Below, in pieces: positions 44,926-53,637 of a DNA stretch of 64,000 bases (the first letter of the stretch is position 1; each line of letters starts with the position of its first letter). The DNA is taken from the NCBI GenBank assembly GCA_016720115.1, contig JADJXT010000002.1, forward strand, positions 62,001 to 126,000. The letters run 5' to 3'. The notes beneath the pieces are model-generated. The model made no database searches, was not told the DNA's origin, and saw only the letters and a list, made by a program, of their open reading frames with translations. The stretch comes from Sphingomonadales bacterium (GTDB lineage Bacteria; Pseudomonadota; Alphaproteobacteria; Sphingomonadales; Sphingomonadaceae). The translations under genes were made by a program, and so were the position numbers.

Positions 44926-45507
44926 ATGAGAAAACTGTTCGCAGCTACGGCAGCGTTGATTGCCTTGTCCAGCAATCAAGGCGCTCTGGCCACGCAATCC
45001 GAGCGCCCGTGCTTGAAAAGTGAAGAATTCCAGAGCATCGCAGTCGTTCTCCTACCTTTATTGCACAAACAAGCCGTTACAAGCTGCAAGACATTTCTCC
45101 CTTCCAATGCGGGCTTGCTGGTTCAATCCGATGAACTGACTGCGCGCTATGTCGCAACAGCTGAGCGCCAACGGACGAAAGCGGGTGATATTCTGGCGCG
45201 TCTGCTAGCGAAGGAAATGCCCGTCCCCATGTCAGGCTCTGCAATATTGCCCTTTGTCGAAGGCATGGTTCCAGCTCTTTTAAGCGAAGGAATGGATGCA
45301 CGTACCTGCCAAATCGCCAACAATGTCTGGACGGCCTTGGCACCATTGCCGCCTGAAAACATTGCCTCAACATTGGGTGCAATTCTCCAGGTTGCGGCTG
45401 ACGCAGACGGTGAAACAAAACTGGAGAAGGACAACGACCGACCGCACGGGCTCAACTACATTGCGATTTGTCCCTATGTCGCAACCGCCATGGCCGCGGG
45501 TTCGTGA
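44926..45507 (+). CDS. Secreted hypothetical protein (193 aa)
   Basis: Starts 10 bases after ispDF with a signal peptide (MRKLFAATAALIALSSNQGALA). The mature part has four cysteines (RPCLK, TSCKTF, RTCQIA, AICPY), enough for two disulfides in the periplasm, and is mainly helical. No family recognised. Base composition is lower in GC than the rest of the cluster. The stop overlaps the GTG start of pncC, so it is probably translated as part of the ispDF-pncC operon. Confidence 0.65.
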   Translation: MRKLFAATAALIALSSNQGALATQSERPCLKSEEFQSIAVVLLPLLHKQAVTSCKTFLPSNAGLLVQSDELTARYVATAERQRTKAGDILARLLAKEMPVPMSGSAILPFVEGMVPALLSEGMDARTCQIANNVWTALAPLPPENIASTLGAILQVAADADGETKLEKDNDRPHGLNYIAICPYVATAMAAGS

Positions 45508-46016
45508 ACAGCATGCTGCCCAAGGACGTATACAAACTGGCTGAGGAGGTCGTCGCTACCAACAAGGCGGCTGGCCGGATGATCGTGACAGCCGAAAGCT
45601 GCACTGGAGGCCTGGTTGCAGGTGCGATCACCGAAATCCCGGGCAGCAGTGCAGTGTTGCAGGCCGGATTCGTAACCTATTCGAATGAAGCAAAAATCAA
45701 GACGCTGAAGGTCAGCGAGGAATTGATAGACACTTTTGGAGCCGTATCAATCGCTGTTGCCTGGGCGATGGCGCAGGGTGCGCTGGAGCGCAGCAATGCG
45801 GATGTTGCGGTGGCTGTCAGCGGCGTGGCCGGTCCTGACGGCGGCACGCCGCAAAAGCCCGTCGGAACCGTGGTTTTTGCGGTTGCCGAACGCGGCAGGG
45901 ATCCTGAAGATGTGGTCGCCGACAAAATCCAGTTCGGCGAAGACAAAAGCCGCGCCGAAATCCGCAAGGCCGCAACGCGACACGCGCTTCAACTGCTCCT
46001 GCCGACCGCCCCATAG
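45504..46016 (+). CDS. pncC: Nicotinamide-nucleotide amidohydrolase (PncC/CinA C-terminal)
   Basis: Deamidates nicotinamide mononucleotide to nicotinate mononucleotide in NAD recycling. TAESCTGGLVAGAITEIPGSS, GFVTYSNEAKIKTLKV and VAVSGVAGPDGGTPQKPVGTV are CinA C-domain signatures. Only the amidohydrolase domain is present; no N-terminal CinA cofactor domain. GTG 45504 (GTGA overlap with the previous stop) gives 170 residues, while ATG 45513 is an alternative. The 3' end overlaps the convergent ratA by 28 bases. Confidence 0.92.
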   Translation: MNSMLPKDVYKLAEEVVATNKAAGRMIVTAESCTGGLVAGAITEIPGSSAVLQAGFVTYSNEAKIKTLKVSEELIDTFGAVSIAVAWAMAQGALERSNADVAVAVSGVAGPDGGTPQKPVGTVVFAVAERGRDPEDVVADKIQFGEDKSRAEIRKAATRHALQLLLPTAP

Positions 46017-46435
46017 AGTATTTCGGCGCGCTCGATAAAGGCGTCGGTCATCTTGCGCAGCGCATGATCGAAAAACTGCCCGGCCAGTGCCTCGAATATC
46101 CGGTTGTGGAACGAGAAGTCGACGGTGAAGTCGACGATGCAGCCGTCTGCGGTTTCCTCAAACAGCCACTGGTTGTGCAGATGCCGCATCGGCCCGTCGA
46201 GATAGTCGACCTCTACCTTTGATTTCGGCATCTTGAGCACACGCGAACTGAAGGTTTCGCGCAGGTTTTTGAAGCCCACTACCAGATCGGCGAGCGTTTC
46301 ATGCTCGGTTTCGGAACGGATGCGCACCGCCGCAACCCAGGGCAGGAATTCGCTATAGCGGCGAACGTCAGCCACAAGATCGTACATCTGGGCGGCACTG
46401 TAAGGCAGTGCCCGCCGTTCGTGATGATGCGGCAT
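45989..46435 (-). CDS. RatA/COQ10-like START-domain protein
   Basis: 148-residue polyketide cyclase/START-like protein. MYDLVADVRRYSEFLPWVAAVRI and the C-terminal helix FFDHALRKMTDAFIERAEIL are typical of the ubiquinone-binding COQ10 and ribosome-associated RatA group. E. coli RatA was described as a 70S-assembly inhibitor, but its relatives in alphaproteobacteria more likely serve coenzyme Q function. No ratB partner gene is present here. It lies directly downstream of lipA on the same strand and overlaps pncC tail to tail. Confidence 0.88.
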   Translation of the reverse strand: MPHHHERRALPYSAAQMYDLVADVRRYSEFLPWVAAVRIRSETEHETLADLVVGFKNLRETFSSRVLKMPKSKVEVDYLDGPMRHLHNQWLFEETADGCIVDFTVDFSFHNRIFEALAGQFFDHALRKMTDAFIERAEILYGAVGRSS

Positions 46436-46469
46436 GCCCCCTGCCCCCTGTCTTGCCTGCCTGTGTCGC

Positions 46470-47393
46470 CTAGCGCACCTTGGCGAGTTGCGCTTCGCGC
46501 GCCGCCTTCATTTTCGCGAAATCGGCACCGGCATGATAGCTGGAACGGGTCAGCGGCGTTGCCGCGACCAGAAGGAAACCCTTGGCGCGCGCAATCGCGG
46601 CATAGGCGTCAAAGGCTTGCGGCGTAACAAATTCGGCAACCTTGGCATGTTTCGGCGTCGGTTGCAGATATTGGCCCATGGTGAGGAAATCGATGTCGGC
46701 AGAGCGCATGTCGTCCATCACCTGATGCACCTCCATCCGTTCTTCACCCAGCCCGAGCATCACGCCCGATTTGGTGAAGATCGAGGGATCGTGGCGCTTG
46801 ACCGATTCCAGCAACCGCAACGAGGCATAATAACGCGCACCCGGGCGGATAGTGGGGTAAAGCCGCGGAACGGTTTCCAGATTGTGGTTATAAACGTCGG
46901 GCCGGGCATCGATGATGGCCTCCACAGCGCTTTGCATCTTGTTGCGGAAATCGGGCGTCAGGATTTCGATTGTTGTCGAAGGAGTCGTCCGGCGCAGTGC
47001 CTCGATCACCTTAACAAAATGGCTGGCGCCGCCATCGGGCAGGTCGTCACGATCGACCGAGGTGATGACAATATGCTCCAGCCCCATCTTGGCAGCCGCA
47101 ACCGCTACATGCTCTGGCTCCAGCGGATCGACGGGGCGCGGCATACCTGTCTTGATGTTGCAAAAGGCACATGCCCGAGTGCAGGTGTCGCCCAAAATCA
47201 TCACCGTCGCATGCTTTTTCGTCCAGCATTCGCCGATATTCGGGCAGGCAGCCTCTTCGCAGACCGTCGCCAGGTTGAGATCGCGCATCAGCTTGCGCGT
47301 CTCATTATACCCTGCACCGACGGGGGCTTTGACCCGTATCCAGTCAGGTTTGCGTTCCTTGGGACTCGTGCGAACAGGTGCTGGGTTGTTCAT
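46470..47393 (-). CDS. lipA: Lipoyl synthase
   Basis: Radical-SAM enzyme inserting two sulfurs into octanoyl groups to make lipoyl cofactor for E2 proteins such as AceF. Auxiliary cluster cysteines Cys45, Cys50 and Cys56 ([12 protein letters not shown]) and the radical-SAM CxxxCxxC as Cys71, Cys75, Cys78 (CTRACAFC). The C-terminal RSSYHAG serine that donates an auxiliary cluster ligand is present. 307 residues. Divergent from the carbonic anhydrase gene; followed by the RatA-like gene. Confidence 0.96.
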   Translation of the reverse strand: MNNPAPVRTSPKERKPDWIRVKAPVGAGYNETRKLMRDLNLATVCEEAACPNIGECWTKKHATVMILGDTCTRACAFCNIKTGMPRPVDPLEPEHVAVAAAKMGLEHIVITSVDRDDLPDGGASHFVKVIEALRRTTPSTTIEILTPDFRNKMQSAVEAIIDARPDVYNHNLETVPRLYPTIRPGARYYASLRLLESVKRHDPSIFTKSGVMLGLGEERMEVHQVMDDMRSADIDFLTMGQYLQPTPKHAKVAEFVTPQAFDAYAAIARAKGFLLVAATPLTRSSYHAGADFAKMKAAREAQLAKVR

Positions 47394-47456
47394 GCGCCGC
47401 CATTAGGCCGATAGCCCGTATCTTGCCACCCCCAATTTGCTTGCTATGGAACGCCC

Positions 47457-48092
47457 ATGACGCACTTTTCAGACATGCTCGAAGGCTATGCCCGTTTCCG
47501 CGCCAACGAATGGGTTTCCGAACGCGAACGATGGGAGAGACTGGGCGAAGGCCAGAGCCCGAAGGTGATGGTCATCGCCTGTTCCGACAGCCGCGTCGAC
47601 CCCACCCAGATATTCGATACCCGCCCTGGCGAGATATTTGTCGTGCGCAACGTCGCCGCGCTGGTCCCGCCATTTGAAACCACGCCCGGTCGGCACGGCG
47701 TATCGGCGGCGCTGGAATTTGCCGTGCAGTTCCTGAAGATCGAGGAAATACTGGTGATGGGCCATGGCTATTGCGGGGGCTGCAATGCCGCGCTGACCAA
47801 GGCGATGGACGGGATGGAACCGGGTGAAGGCGGCTTCATCGCCAACTGGATCAGCCTGCTCGACGAAGCGCAGGAAAAAGTGGCGCAAGCCCATGGCACG
47901 CACGGCGACGCCGCCGAAAGAGCGATGGAGATGGAGGCCGTCAAGGTCAGCCTCGCCAATCTGCGGACCTTCCCCTGCATCCGCCAGAAGGAAAAATCGG
48001 GCGAACTGACGTTGCACGGTGCAGTCTTCGCGATTTCGGACGGGCTGTTGCGACTGCTCGATGAAAATTCCGGCGAATTCGCTGCGGTATAA
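47457..48092 (+). CDS. Beta-carbonic anhydrase
   Basis: Zinc enzyme interconverting CO2 and bicarbonate, supplying bicarbonate to carboxylases such as the acyl-CoA carboxylase at the window start. Zinc ligands Cys42 (ACSDSR, with catalytic Asp44-Arg46), His103 and Cys106 (GHGYCGG). 211 residues, normal for plant/E. coli-type beta-CA. Starts at ATG 47457 after a 63-bp gap divergent from lipA. The downstream hypothetical gene follows after 12 bp. Confidence 0.94.
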   Translation: MTHFSDMLEGYARFRANEWVSERERWERLGEGQSPKVMVIACSDSRVDPTQIFDTRPGEIFVVRNVAALVPPFETTPGRHGVSAALEFAVQFLKIEEILVMGHGYCGGCNAALTKAMDGMEPGEGGFIANWISLLDEAQEKVAQAHGTHGDAAERAMEMEAVKVSLANLRTFPCIRQKEKSGELTLHGAVFAISDGLLRLLDENSGEFAAV

Positions 48093-48104
48093 GGAAGTTT
48101 GGAA

Positions 48105-48839
48105 ATGCTGCTCGCCTTGCTCATGCTCGCTGCACCGGCGGCTGAACCACTGCCCGAACATCTCGACATCCCGGCTGAACATTCGACCGTCATTTGCCCG
48201 GACCAGCTTTCGGCGCAGAATATGATCGATCAATATTATCGCGTGCGCCCCGCCCCGAACAACCACACCATCGATGTCGAGCATTTCTTTGAAGGTCTGC
48301 GCGCTACGGGCTGTTCGCAGGACGGTGCCCGCAAAGGCGCGATTACCATCAGCGAGGCAAAATCCCGCGCGATCGTCGATCTCGCAAACGGAACCGAGCG
48401 GATGTTGCGGTACGAAGGCAAGGACGAAGCGGGAACCCGCATCGCCGGCATTGTCAGCGAAGATGGCAATAACAGCTTCCCGCGCACCGATCTTGCGCGC
48501 TGGTTATCCGCGCGCAGTGAAGACGGCTGGCTCGATGCGCGCAGTTCGGAGGCGCCGTCCATATTCTATCGCTGCCCAACCGCGGAAGCGGCAAAAACCG
48601 TCATCGACGGTATGGCCGGGATGGAAAAGGCCAAGGAAACCGCATTTTCGCAAAAACTGCAAAAGGCGGCGGCGCAATCGGGCTGCCGCACGGCCAATGA
48701 CCGTTATATGATCACCGGCCTGTTGGGCAGCGCCGGAAATGAATGCGGCTTCGAATGCTATATTGATCTGACCGCCCTTTCCGCCGTTGATCGTTCGGGC
48801 CAGACCGTCGGGCTGATTTACGATGCCGCGCTGATGTAG
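48105..48839 (+). CDS. Secreted hypothetical protein (244 aa)
   Basis: ATG 48105 follows AAGGAAG at 48091-48097. The first 14 residues (MLLALLMLAAPAAE) are a short signal peptide. The mature protein contains six cysteines (VICPD, TGCSQ, YRCPT, SGCRT, NECGFECYI), suggesting periplasmic disulfides. No family recognised. It probably shares a transcript with the carbonic anhydrase gene and ends one base from the convergent M14-like gene. Confidence 0.6.
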   Translation: MLLALLMLAAPAAEPLPEHLDIPAEHSTVICPDQLSAQNMIDQYYRVRPAPNNHTIDVEHFFEGLRATGCSQDGARKGAITISEAKSRAIVDLANGTERMLRYEGKDEAGTRIAGIVSEDGNNSFPRTDLARWLSARSEDGWLDARSSEAPSIFYRCPTAEAAKTVIDGMAGMEKAKETAFSQKLQKAAAQSGCRTANDRYMITGLLGSAGNECGFECYIDLTALSAVDRSGQTVGLIYDAALM

Positions 48840-48840
48840 A

Positions 48841-49764
48841 TCAGGGCTGCCTCACGCATTTCGACAGATAGCTATCGACAATCAGCCTCTGCGCTTCAGC
48901 AGCGACGGACAGCGCATCGTCGCGCTTTGCTTCGGCATTGAGATAGCCCACCTCCGGCAGGTTGAGCGCAACATAGTTGGAAAGCGAACCGTCGCTGGTT
49001 CCGACCCGTTCGTGCCAGACATTTGCTCCGGCTGCGTTCAGCGCAGTTCGACACCAGTTATCGGTTTCCGAAATCCCTTTGGTGGCAGGATAAGGCAGTA
49101 TCGCATAGATATCAGGATCATCGAGCGAAGGAACAGACCGGTTGCCAAAATGCCCGTCGGCGCGCGGGCGGATAATGCCCTGCCGATACGCCCGGGCATC
49201 GAGCATGCTTATATCACCGCGCCCACCCTCGCCATCGCCACTGAACCCGTGGCTGTTGGTATGAAGCGCGATAATGGGCTGGCCAGCGCTATGCTGATCA
49301 AGAATGTTCGCCGTGAACAATGGCGACTTCAGGTCAAAATTCCGGTTGGGATCGCAAGCAGTGGTCGTTCCGGCACGAACACCGCAATTGCCGACCCCCG
49401 GCTGGCGACGTGTGCTGGCGGGGCCTGTATTCACCGCGATGCCGGTGCCGCCATATTGTCGCAAAGCTGCGATCATCGCTTCGAAGGCAGCATTTTCATC
49501 ATCGTGCGGAACAATCCACAATGGGCCTTGCGGTTTTTCGGCGCTGGTGAAACGCAAAAGATGCCACTGAAAGCCGTTTTCAGAAAAGCGGATCTCGCTG
49601 ACGGCCAGTCCGTCGAGATAGCCGACTTCTGCCTGATGCCTGTCCAGATCATCGTCGTGCAGCGCCGCAATCTGATCTTTCGAAATGCCGGACCATTTGG
49701 CGGCATACAAATTGCCGGGAAACAGAAATGCAATGGTGGCAAAGAGACAGGGTGCAATGCGCAT
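48841..49764 (-). CDS. Secreted M14 carboxypeptidase-like protein
   Basis: 307 residues with an N-terminal signal (AATIAFLFPGNLYA-like, about residues 1-21). Motifs fit zinc carboxypeptidases of the M14 fold: His87-x-x-Glu90 in VPHDDENAAFE (zinc ligands), Asp138-Pro-Asn-Arg141-Asn-Phe (the DxNRNF segment, substrate arginine) and His168 in IALHTNSHG (third zinc ligand). A clear catalytic Glu late in the chain is not obvious to me. Overall similarity to named peptidases is low, so the assignment rests on these motifs. Monocistronic, convergent with the preceding hypothetical. Confidence 0.6.
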   Translation of the reverse strand: MRIAPCLFATIAFLFPGNLYAAKWSGISKDQIAALHDDDLDRHQAEVGYLDGLAVSEIRFSENGFQWHLLRFTSAEKPQGPLWIVPHDDENAAFEAMIAALRQYGGTGIAVNTGPASTRRQPGVGNCGVRAGTTTACDPNRNFDLKSPLFTANILDQHSAGQPIIALHTNSHGFSGDGEGGRGDISMLDARAYRQGIIRPRADGHFGNRSVPSLDDPDIYAILPYPATKGISETDNWCRTALNAAGANVWHERVGTSDGSLSNYVALNLPEVGYLNAEAKRDDALSVAAEAQRLIVDSYLSKCVRQP

Positions 49765-49835
49765 CCGGACTGCTTATAGCATTATCATCGAGAAAAAAGC
49801 CCCGAAGCGGGCATGTCGGTTGAGGGGGATTCAGG

Positions 49836-51266
49836 ATGCAGCCGGGTGTGATTGCCAGCCTTTCGGTCTATTTTGCCTTGATGCTGGGCATAGGCATATA
49901 TGCGTGGCGCAAATCGACCGCGAACAGCAGCGAATATCTGTTGAGCGGACGCCAGCTGGGCCCGGCGGTCACCGCGCTCGCAGCTGGTGCTTCGGACATG
50001 TCGGGATGGCTGATGCTCGGCCTGCCCGGTGCGCTATACGCTTCGGGACTGGCAGAGGCATGGATTGCCATTGGCCTGTTCATCGGCGCATTGCTCAACT
50101 GGATCATCGTTGCCCCACGGCTGCGCGAACAAACCGAGCGCTTTGGCAACGCCCTCACCATCCCCGAATTTCTGGGCAACCGCTTCAACGATGAGAAACA
50201 TTTGCTGCGCCTGACCGCGAGCATCGTGATCATCATCTTCTTTGCGCTCTATTCCGCATCGGGCCTCGTCTCTGGCGGCAAACTGTTTCAGAGCGCATTT
50301 GGCGCGGACTACCAGACCGGTCTTTGGGTCACAGCAACGGTGGTTGTGGCCTATGTCGTACTGGGCGGCTTTCTGGCGGTCAGCCTGACCGATTTCGTGC
50401 AGGGCACGATCATGGCAATCGCGCTTGTGGTTGTGCCTTACATGTCCTGGCAGGGTTTGCCCGAAGAGGTGTCGGTCACATCGACCCTCAACAATATCGA
50501 CCCCGGAATGACCAGCCTGTTTGCGGGCACCACTGCACTCGGCATCATTTCCGCCGCCGCCTGGGGGCTTGGCTATTTCGGACAGCCGCATATCATCGTG
50601 CGCTTCATGGCAATCCGCTCGGTCAGAGAAATGCCGATTGCCCGCAACATATGCATGGCATGGATGGCCATCACGCTTGGCGGCGCGTTACTGGTCGGGC
50701 TGATCGGAAGGGTTTATGCAGAAAGCAAAGGGCTGACGGTTACAGATCCTGAAACCATTTTCATCCAGCTGGCAGGTGATTTGTTCGCGCCGGTTGCGGT
50801 TGGCTTCCTGCTTGCCGCCATCCTTGCCGCGATCATGAGCACGATTTCCGCACAGCTGCTGGTAACCGGATCGTCGCTGACCGAAGACGTCTACCGCCTG
50901 TTTGTTCGCCGCGATGCAGGCGAGAAAGAGATTGTCACTGTCGGTCGCCTGTCGGTGCTGGCGGTTGCAGCGATAGCCATGCTGCTCGCGCAAAATCCGG
51001 AAAGCAGCGTCCTCAGCCTGGTCAGCAACGCCTGGGCAGGTTTCGGCGCCGCCTTCGGCCCGGTAATCATCCTGTCGCTCACCTGGCAACGGATGACGCT
51101 GGCCGGGGCGCTGGCCGGCATGGTGACCGGCGCGCTGGTTGTTATCAGCTGGATTGCGCTTGGCTGGAGCAGCGCGATGTATGAAATCGTACCGGGCTTT
51201 GTGCTGGCGATGGCGGCGATTGTCGGGGTCAGCTTTGCAACGCGGCAACCAACAACAATTCCTTAG
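49836..51266 (+). CDS. putP: Sodium/proline symporter
   Basis: Inner-membrane sodium:solute symporter (SSSF) importing proline. 476 residues with about 13 membrane helices. Conserved features: SSEYLLSGRQLGPAVTALAAGASDMSGWLMLGLPGALYASG near the N-terminus (Na and substrate site region), RLREQTERFGNALTIPEFLGNRF and GYFGQPHIIVRFMAIRS. No putA or proline regulator adjoins. Monocistronic; a palindromic repeat follows. Confidence 0.93.
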   Translation: MQPGVIASLSVYFALMLGIGIYAWRKSTANSSEYLLSGRQLGPAVTALAAGASDMSGWLMLGLPGALYASGLAEAWIAIGLFIGALLNWIIVAPRLREQTERFGNALTIPEFLGNRFNDEKHLLRLTASIVIIIFFALYSASGLVSGGKLFQSAFGADYQTGLWVTATVVVAYVVLGGFLAVSLTDFVQGTIMAIALVVVPYMSWQGLPEEVSVTSTLNNIDPGMTSLFAGTTALGIISAAAWGLGYFGQPHIIVRFMAIRSVREMPIARNICMAWMAITLGGALLVGLIGRVYAESKGLTVTDPETIFIQLAGDLFAPVAVGFLLAAILAAIMSTISAQLLVTGSSLTEDVYRLFVRRDAGEKEIVTVGRLSVLAVAAIAMLLAQNPESSVLSLVSNAWAGFGAAFGPVIILSLTWQRMTLAGALAGMVTGALVVISWIALGWSSAMYEIVPGFVLAMAAIVGVSFATRQPTTIP

Positions 51267-51351
51267 AAGAATGTCACCTCCGACTTGATCGGGGGGCCAT
51301 GGTCTGCACCGTCGGTTTAAACCTCGATCTTCGGCCATGGATTGACCTTTG

Positions 51352-51386
51352 GTCACTGCGTTCCCCGCTTTCGCGGGAATGACAAA
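51352..51386. repeat. GCGGGAATGAC-type palindrome (second copy)
   Basis: Core TTCCCCGC, TTTC, GCGGGAA with GTCA and TGAC outside, less perfect than the copy at 22478. Lies in the 172-bp gap between convergent putP and zincin genes, where it may terminate both. Confidence 0.7.
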
Positions 51387-51438
51387 GTTGGTGGGTTAAT
51401 GCGACGAACCTTGTGGGTTGGTGTAAAGTCATCGCACT

Positions 51439-51837
51439 CTATTCCATCGACCGCTCGATCGCTTCCATCTGTTCATCGCTCAGCCCGAAATGATGGCCGA
51501 CCTCATGCACCACGACATGGTTGACGAGATCGGGCAACGAAACCCCGGTTTCTGCCCATTCATCCAGCAGCGGGCGCCGGAAAAGGAAGATGCGATCGGG
51601 GAGCGTCGCGAAATCGTCGACCGATTTCTCGCCCACCGGCCTGCCTTCATAAAGGCCGGTCAGTTCATAGGGATCGGCAATGCCCATATCATTGAGCAAT
51701 TCGCGCGAGGGCCAATCCTCCACCGCCAGAATGATGTCGGGCAGATGGCTGGCGAACGGCTCCGGAATGCGCGCCAGCGCAGCCCGGGCAAGCCGTTCGA
51801 TTTCGTCTAGGCCGGGCGCAAAGTCGCCCGCGGCCAT
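51439..51837 (-). CDS. Zincin-like metallopeptidase (PF06262 type)
   Basis: 132-residue minimal zinc protease. HEVGHHFG in VNHVVVHEVGHHFGLSDEQ gives the HExxHxxG zinc motif with the catalytic Glu. An acidic N-terminal region precedes it, and no export signal is visible. The function of this small family is not established; a role in protein turnover is only inferred. The ATG at 51835-51837 shares its last base with the stop of ettA, so they form an operon. Confidence 0.9.
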   Translation of the reverse strand: MAAGDFAPGLDEIERLARAALARIPEPFASHLPDIILAVEDWPSRELLNDMGIADPYELTGLYEGRPVGEKSVDDFATLPDRIFLFRRPLLDEWAETGVSLPDLVNHVVVHEVGHHFGLSDEQMEAIERSME

Positions 51838-53516
51838 CAGCGTGTCAGCTTCTTGTAGCTGGTGCGGTGCGGTTTCAGCGCATCTTCGCCAAGGCGGCGG
51901 ACCTTGTCTTCCTCATAGGCTTCGAAATTGCCTTCGAACCATTCGACATGGCTGTCGCCTTCAAAGGCAAGGATATGCGTTGCGAGACGATCGAGGAAGA
52001 AGCGGTCGTGCGAGATGACCACGGCGCAACCGGCAAAGGCTTCCAACGCTTCTTCGAGCGCCGCCAGCGTTTCGGTGTCGAGGTCGTTGGTCGGCTCGTC
52101 GAGCAGAAGGACGTTGCCCCCCTCCTTGAGCATCTTCGCCATATGCACGCGGTTGCGTTCACCACCTGAGAGCTGGCCGACCTTCTTCTGCTGATCGGTG
52201 CCCTTGAAATTGAACGCGCCGACATAGGCGCGGGTCGGGGTTTCATGTTTACCGACCTTCATAAAGTCCGCGCCGCCCGAGATTTCCTCCCAGACATTCT
52301 TGTTGGGATCGAGCGCGTCGCGGCTCTGGTCGACAAAGCCCAGATGCACGGTTTCGCCGATCACGACATTACCGCTATCGGGCTGTTCCTGCCCGGTTAT
52401 CAGTCGGAACAGCGTCGATTTACCCGCGCCGTTCGGGCCGATCACACCGACGATTCCACCCGGTGGAATCGTGAACGACAAATTCTCGAACAACAGCTTG
52501 TCACCATAGGCCTTGGTCACATTGTTGACCTCGATCACCTTGCTGCCAAGCCGTTCGGGATTCTGGATGACAATCTGTGCCTTGCCGATTGTACGGTTTT
52601 CGGCTGCTTCAACCAGTTGCTCAAACGATTTGATACGCGCCTTGGATTTGGTCTGGCGTGCCTTGGGCGATTGGCGAATCCATTCCAGCTCGTCCTTGAT
52701 CGCTTTCTGACGCCCGGCATCTTCGCGCGCTTCCTGTTCGAGGCGCTTGGCCTTCTTCTCGAGATAGGTCGAATAATTGCCCTCATAAGGGAAATAGCGG
52801 CCGCGATCGAGTTCGAGAATCCAGTTCACGACATTGTCGAGGAAATAGCGATCGTGGGTGACGAGGATGACGTTGCCCTTGTAATCGACCAGATGCTTTT
52901 CGAGCCACGCCACCGATTCCGCGTCAAGGTGGTTGGTCGGTTCGTCGAGCAGCAGGATGTCGGGCTTTTCGAGCAGCAATCGCGTGAGCGCGACGCGGCG
53001 CTTTTCACCACCCGACAGATTTTCCACCGACCAGTCGCCCGGCGGACAGCGCAGCGCGTCCATCGCGATTTCGAGCTGGTTGTCGAGCGTCCAGGCGTCG
53101 ACCGCGTCGATCTTTTCCTGCAGTGTGCCCATTTCCTCCATCAGCGCGTCGAAATCGACGTCTTCAGGCGGGTCGGCCATGATCATGCTGATTTCGTTGA
53201 ACCGCTCCACCATGTCCGCCGTTTCGCGGACGCCGTCCATGACGTTTTCCTTGACCGTCTTGGTCGGATCGAGCTGCGGCTCCTGCGCCAGATAGCCGAC
53301 GGTGATATTCTCGCCGGGCCATGCTTCACCGGTGAAATCGGTGTCGATACCCGCCATGATTTTCATCAGCGTCGATTTACCCGTACCGTTGGGGCCGACG
53401 ATGCCGATCTTGGCATCCTGATAGAATTGCAGGTGGATATTGTTGAGCACGGGCTTTTGCGCGCCGGGGAAGGTTTTGGTCATCCCCTTCATGACAAAGG
53501 CGTATTGGGCGGCCAT
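51837..53516 (-). CDS. ettA: Energy-dependent translational throttle protein EttA
   Basis: ABC-F ATPase that gates ribosomes at the first elongation step depending on ADP/ATP. Two ABC domains: first Walker A GPNGTGKST, signature LSGGEKRRVALTR, Walker B LLLDEPTN; linker with charged coiled coil (about residues 245-310, the P-site tRNA-interaction region); second Walker A GPNGAGKST, signature LSGGERNRVHMAK, Walker B LLLDEPTN. 559 residues; the VMKGMTKTFPG start is typical. Upstream of a small zincin gene. Confidence 0.96.
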   Translation of the reverse strand: MAAQYAFVMKGMTKTFPGAQKPVLNNIHLQFYQDAKIGIVGPNGTGKSTLMKIMAGIDTDFTGEAWPGENITVGYLAQEPQLDPTKTVKENVMDGVRETADMVERFNEISMIMADPPEDVDFDALMEEMGTLQEKIDAVDAWTLDNQLEIAMDALRCPPGDWSVENLSGGEKRRVALTRLLLEKPDILLLDEPTNHLDAESVAWLEKHLVDYKGNVILVTHDRYFLDNVVNWILELDRGRYFPYEGNYSTYLEKKAKRLEQEAREDAGRQKAIKDELEWIRQSPKARQTKSKARIKSFEQLVEAAENRTIGKAQIVIQNPERLGSKVIEVNNVTKAYGDKLLFENLSFTIPPGGIVGVIGPNGAGKSTLFRLITGQEQPDSGNVVIGETVHLGFVDQSRDALDPNKNVWEEISGGADFMKVGKHETPTRAYVGAFNFKGTDQQKKVGQLSGGERNRVHMAKMLKEGGNVLLLDEPTNDLDTETLAALEEALEAFAGCAVVISHDRFFLDRLATHILAFEGDSHVEWFEGNFEAYEEDKVRRLGEDALKPHRTSYKKLTR

Positions 53517-53637
53517 CGATGGTCACTTTCTCGAAATAAGCAAAGAATGCTGAAATTTGACGCGCCTCCTAGCCAAGCTCATCATTTCCCGCAAGGCGGG
53601 ATTGGCAACCCGCGCTTGCATGGCTAAGCAGTCATCC

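Noticed and set aside
45989..46435. RatA-RatB toxin-antitoxin module
   Set aside because: No ratB-like gene adjoins, and relatives in this class are mostly coenzyme Q-binding proteins.
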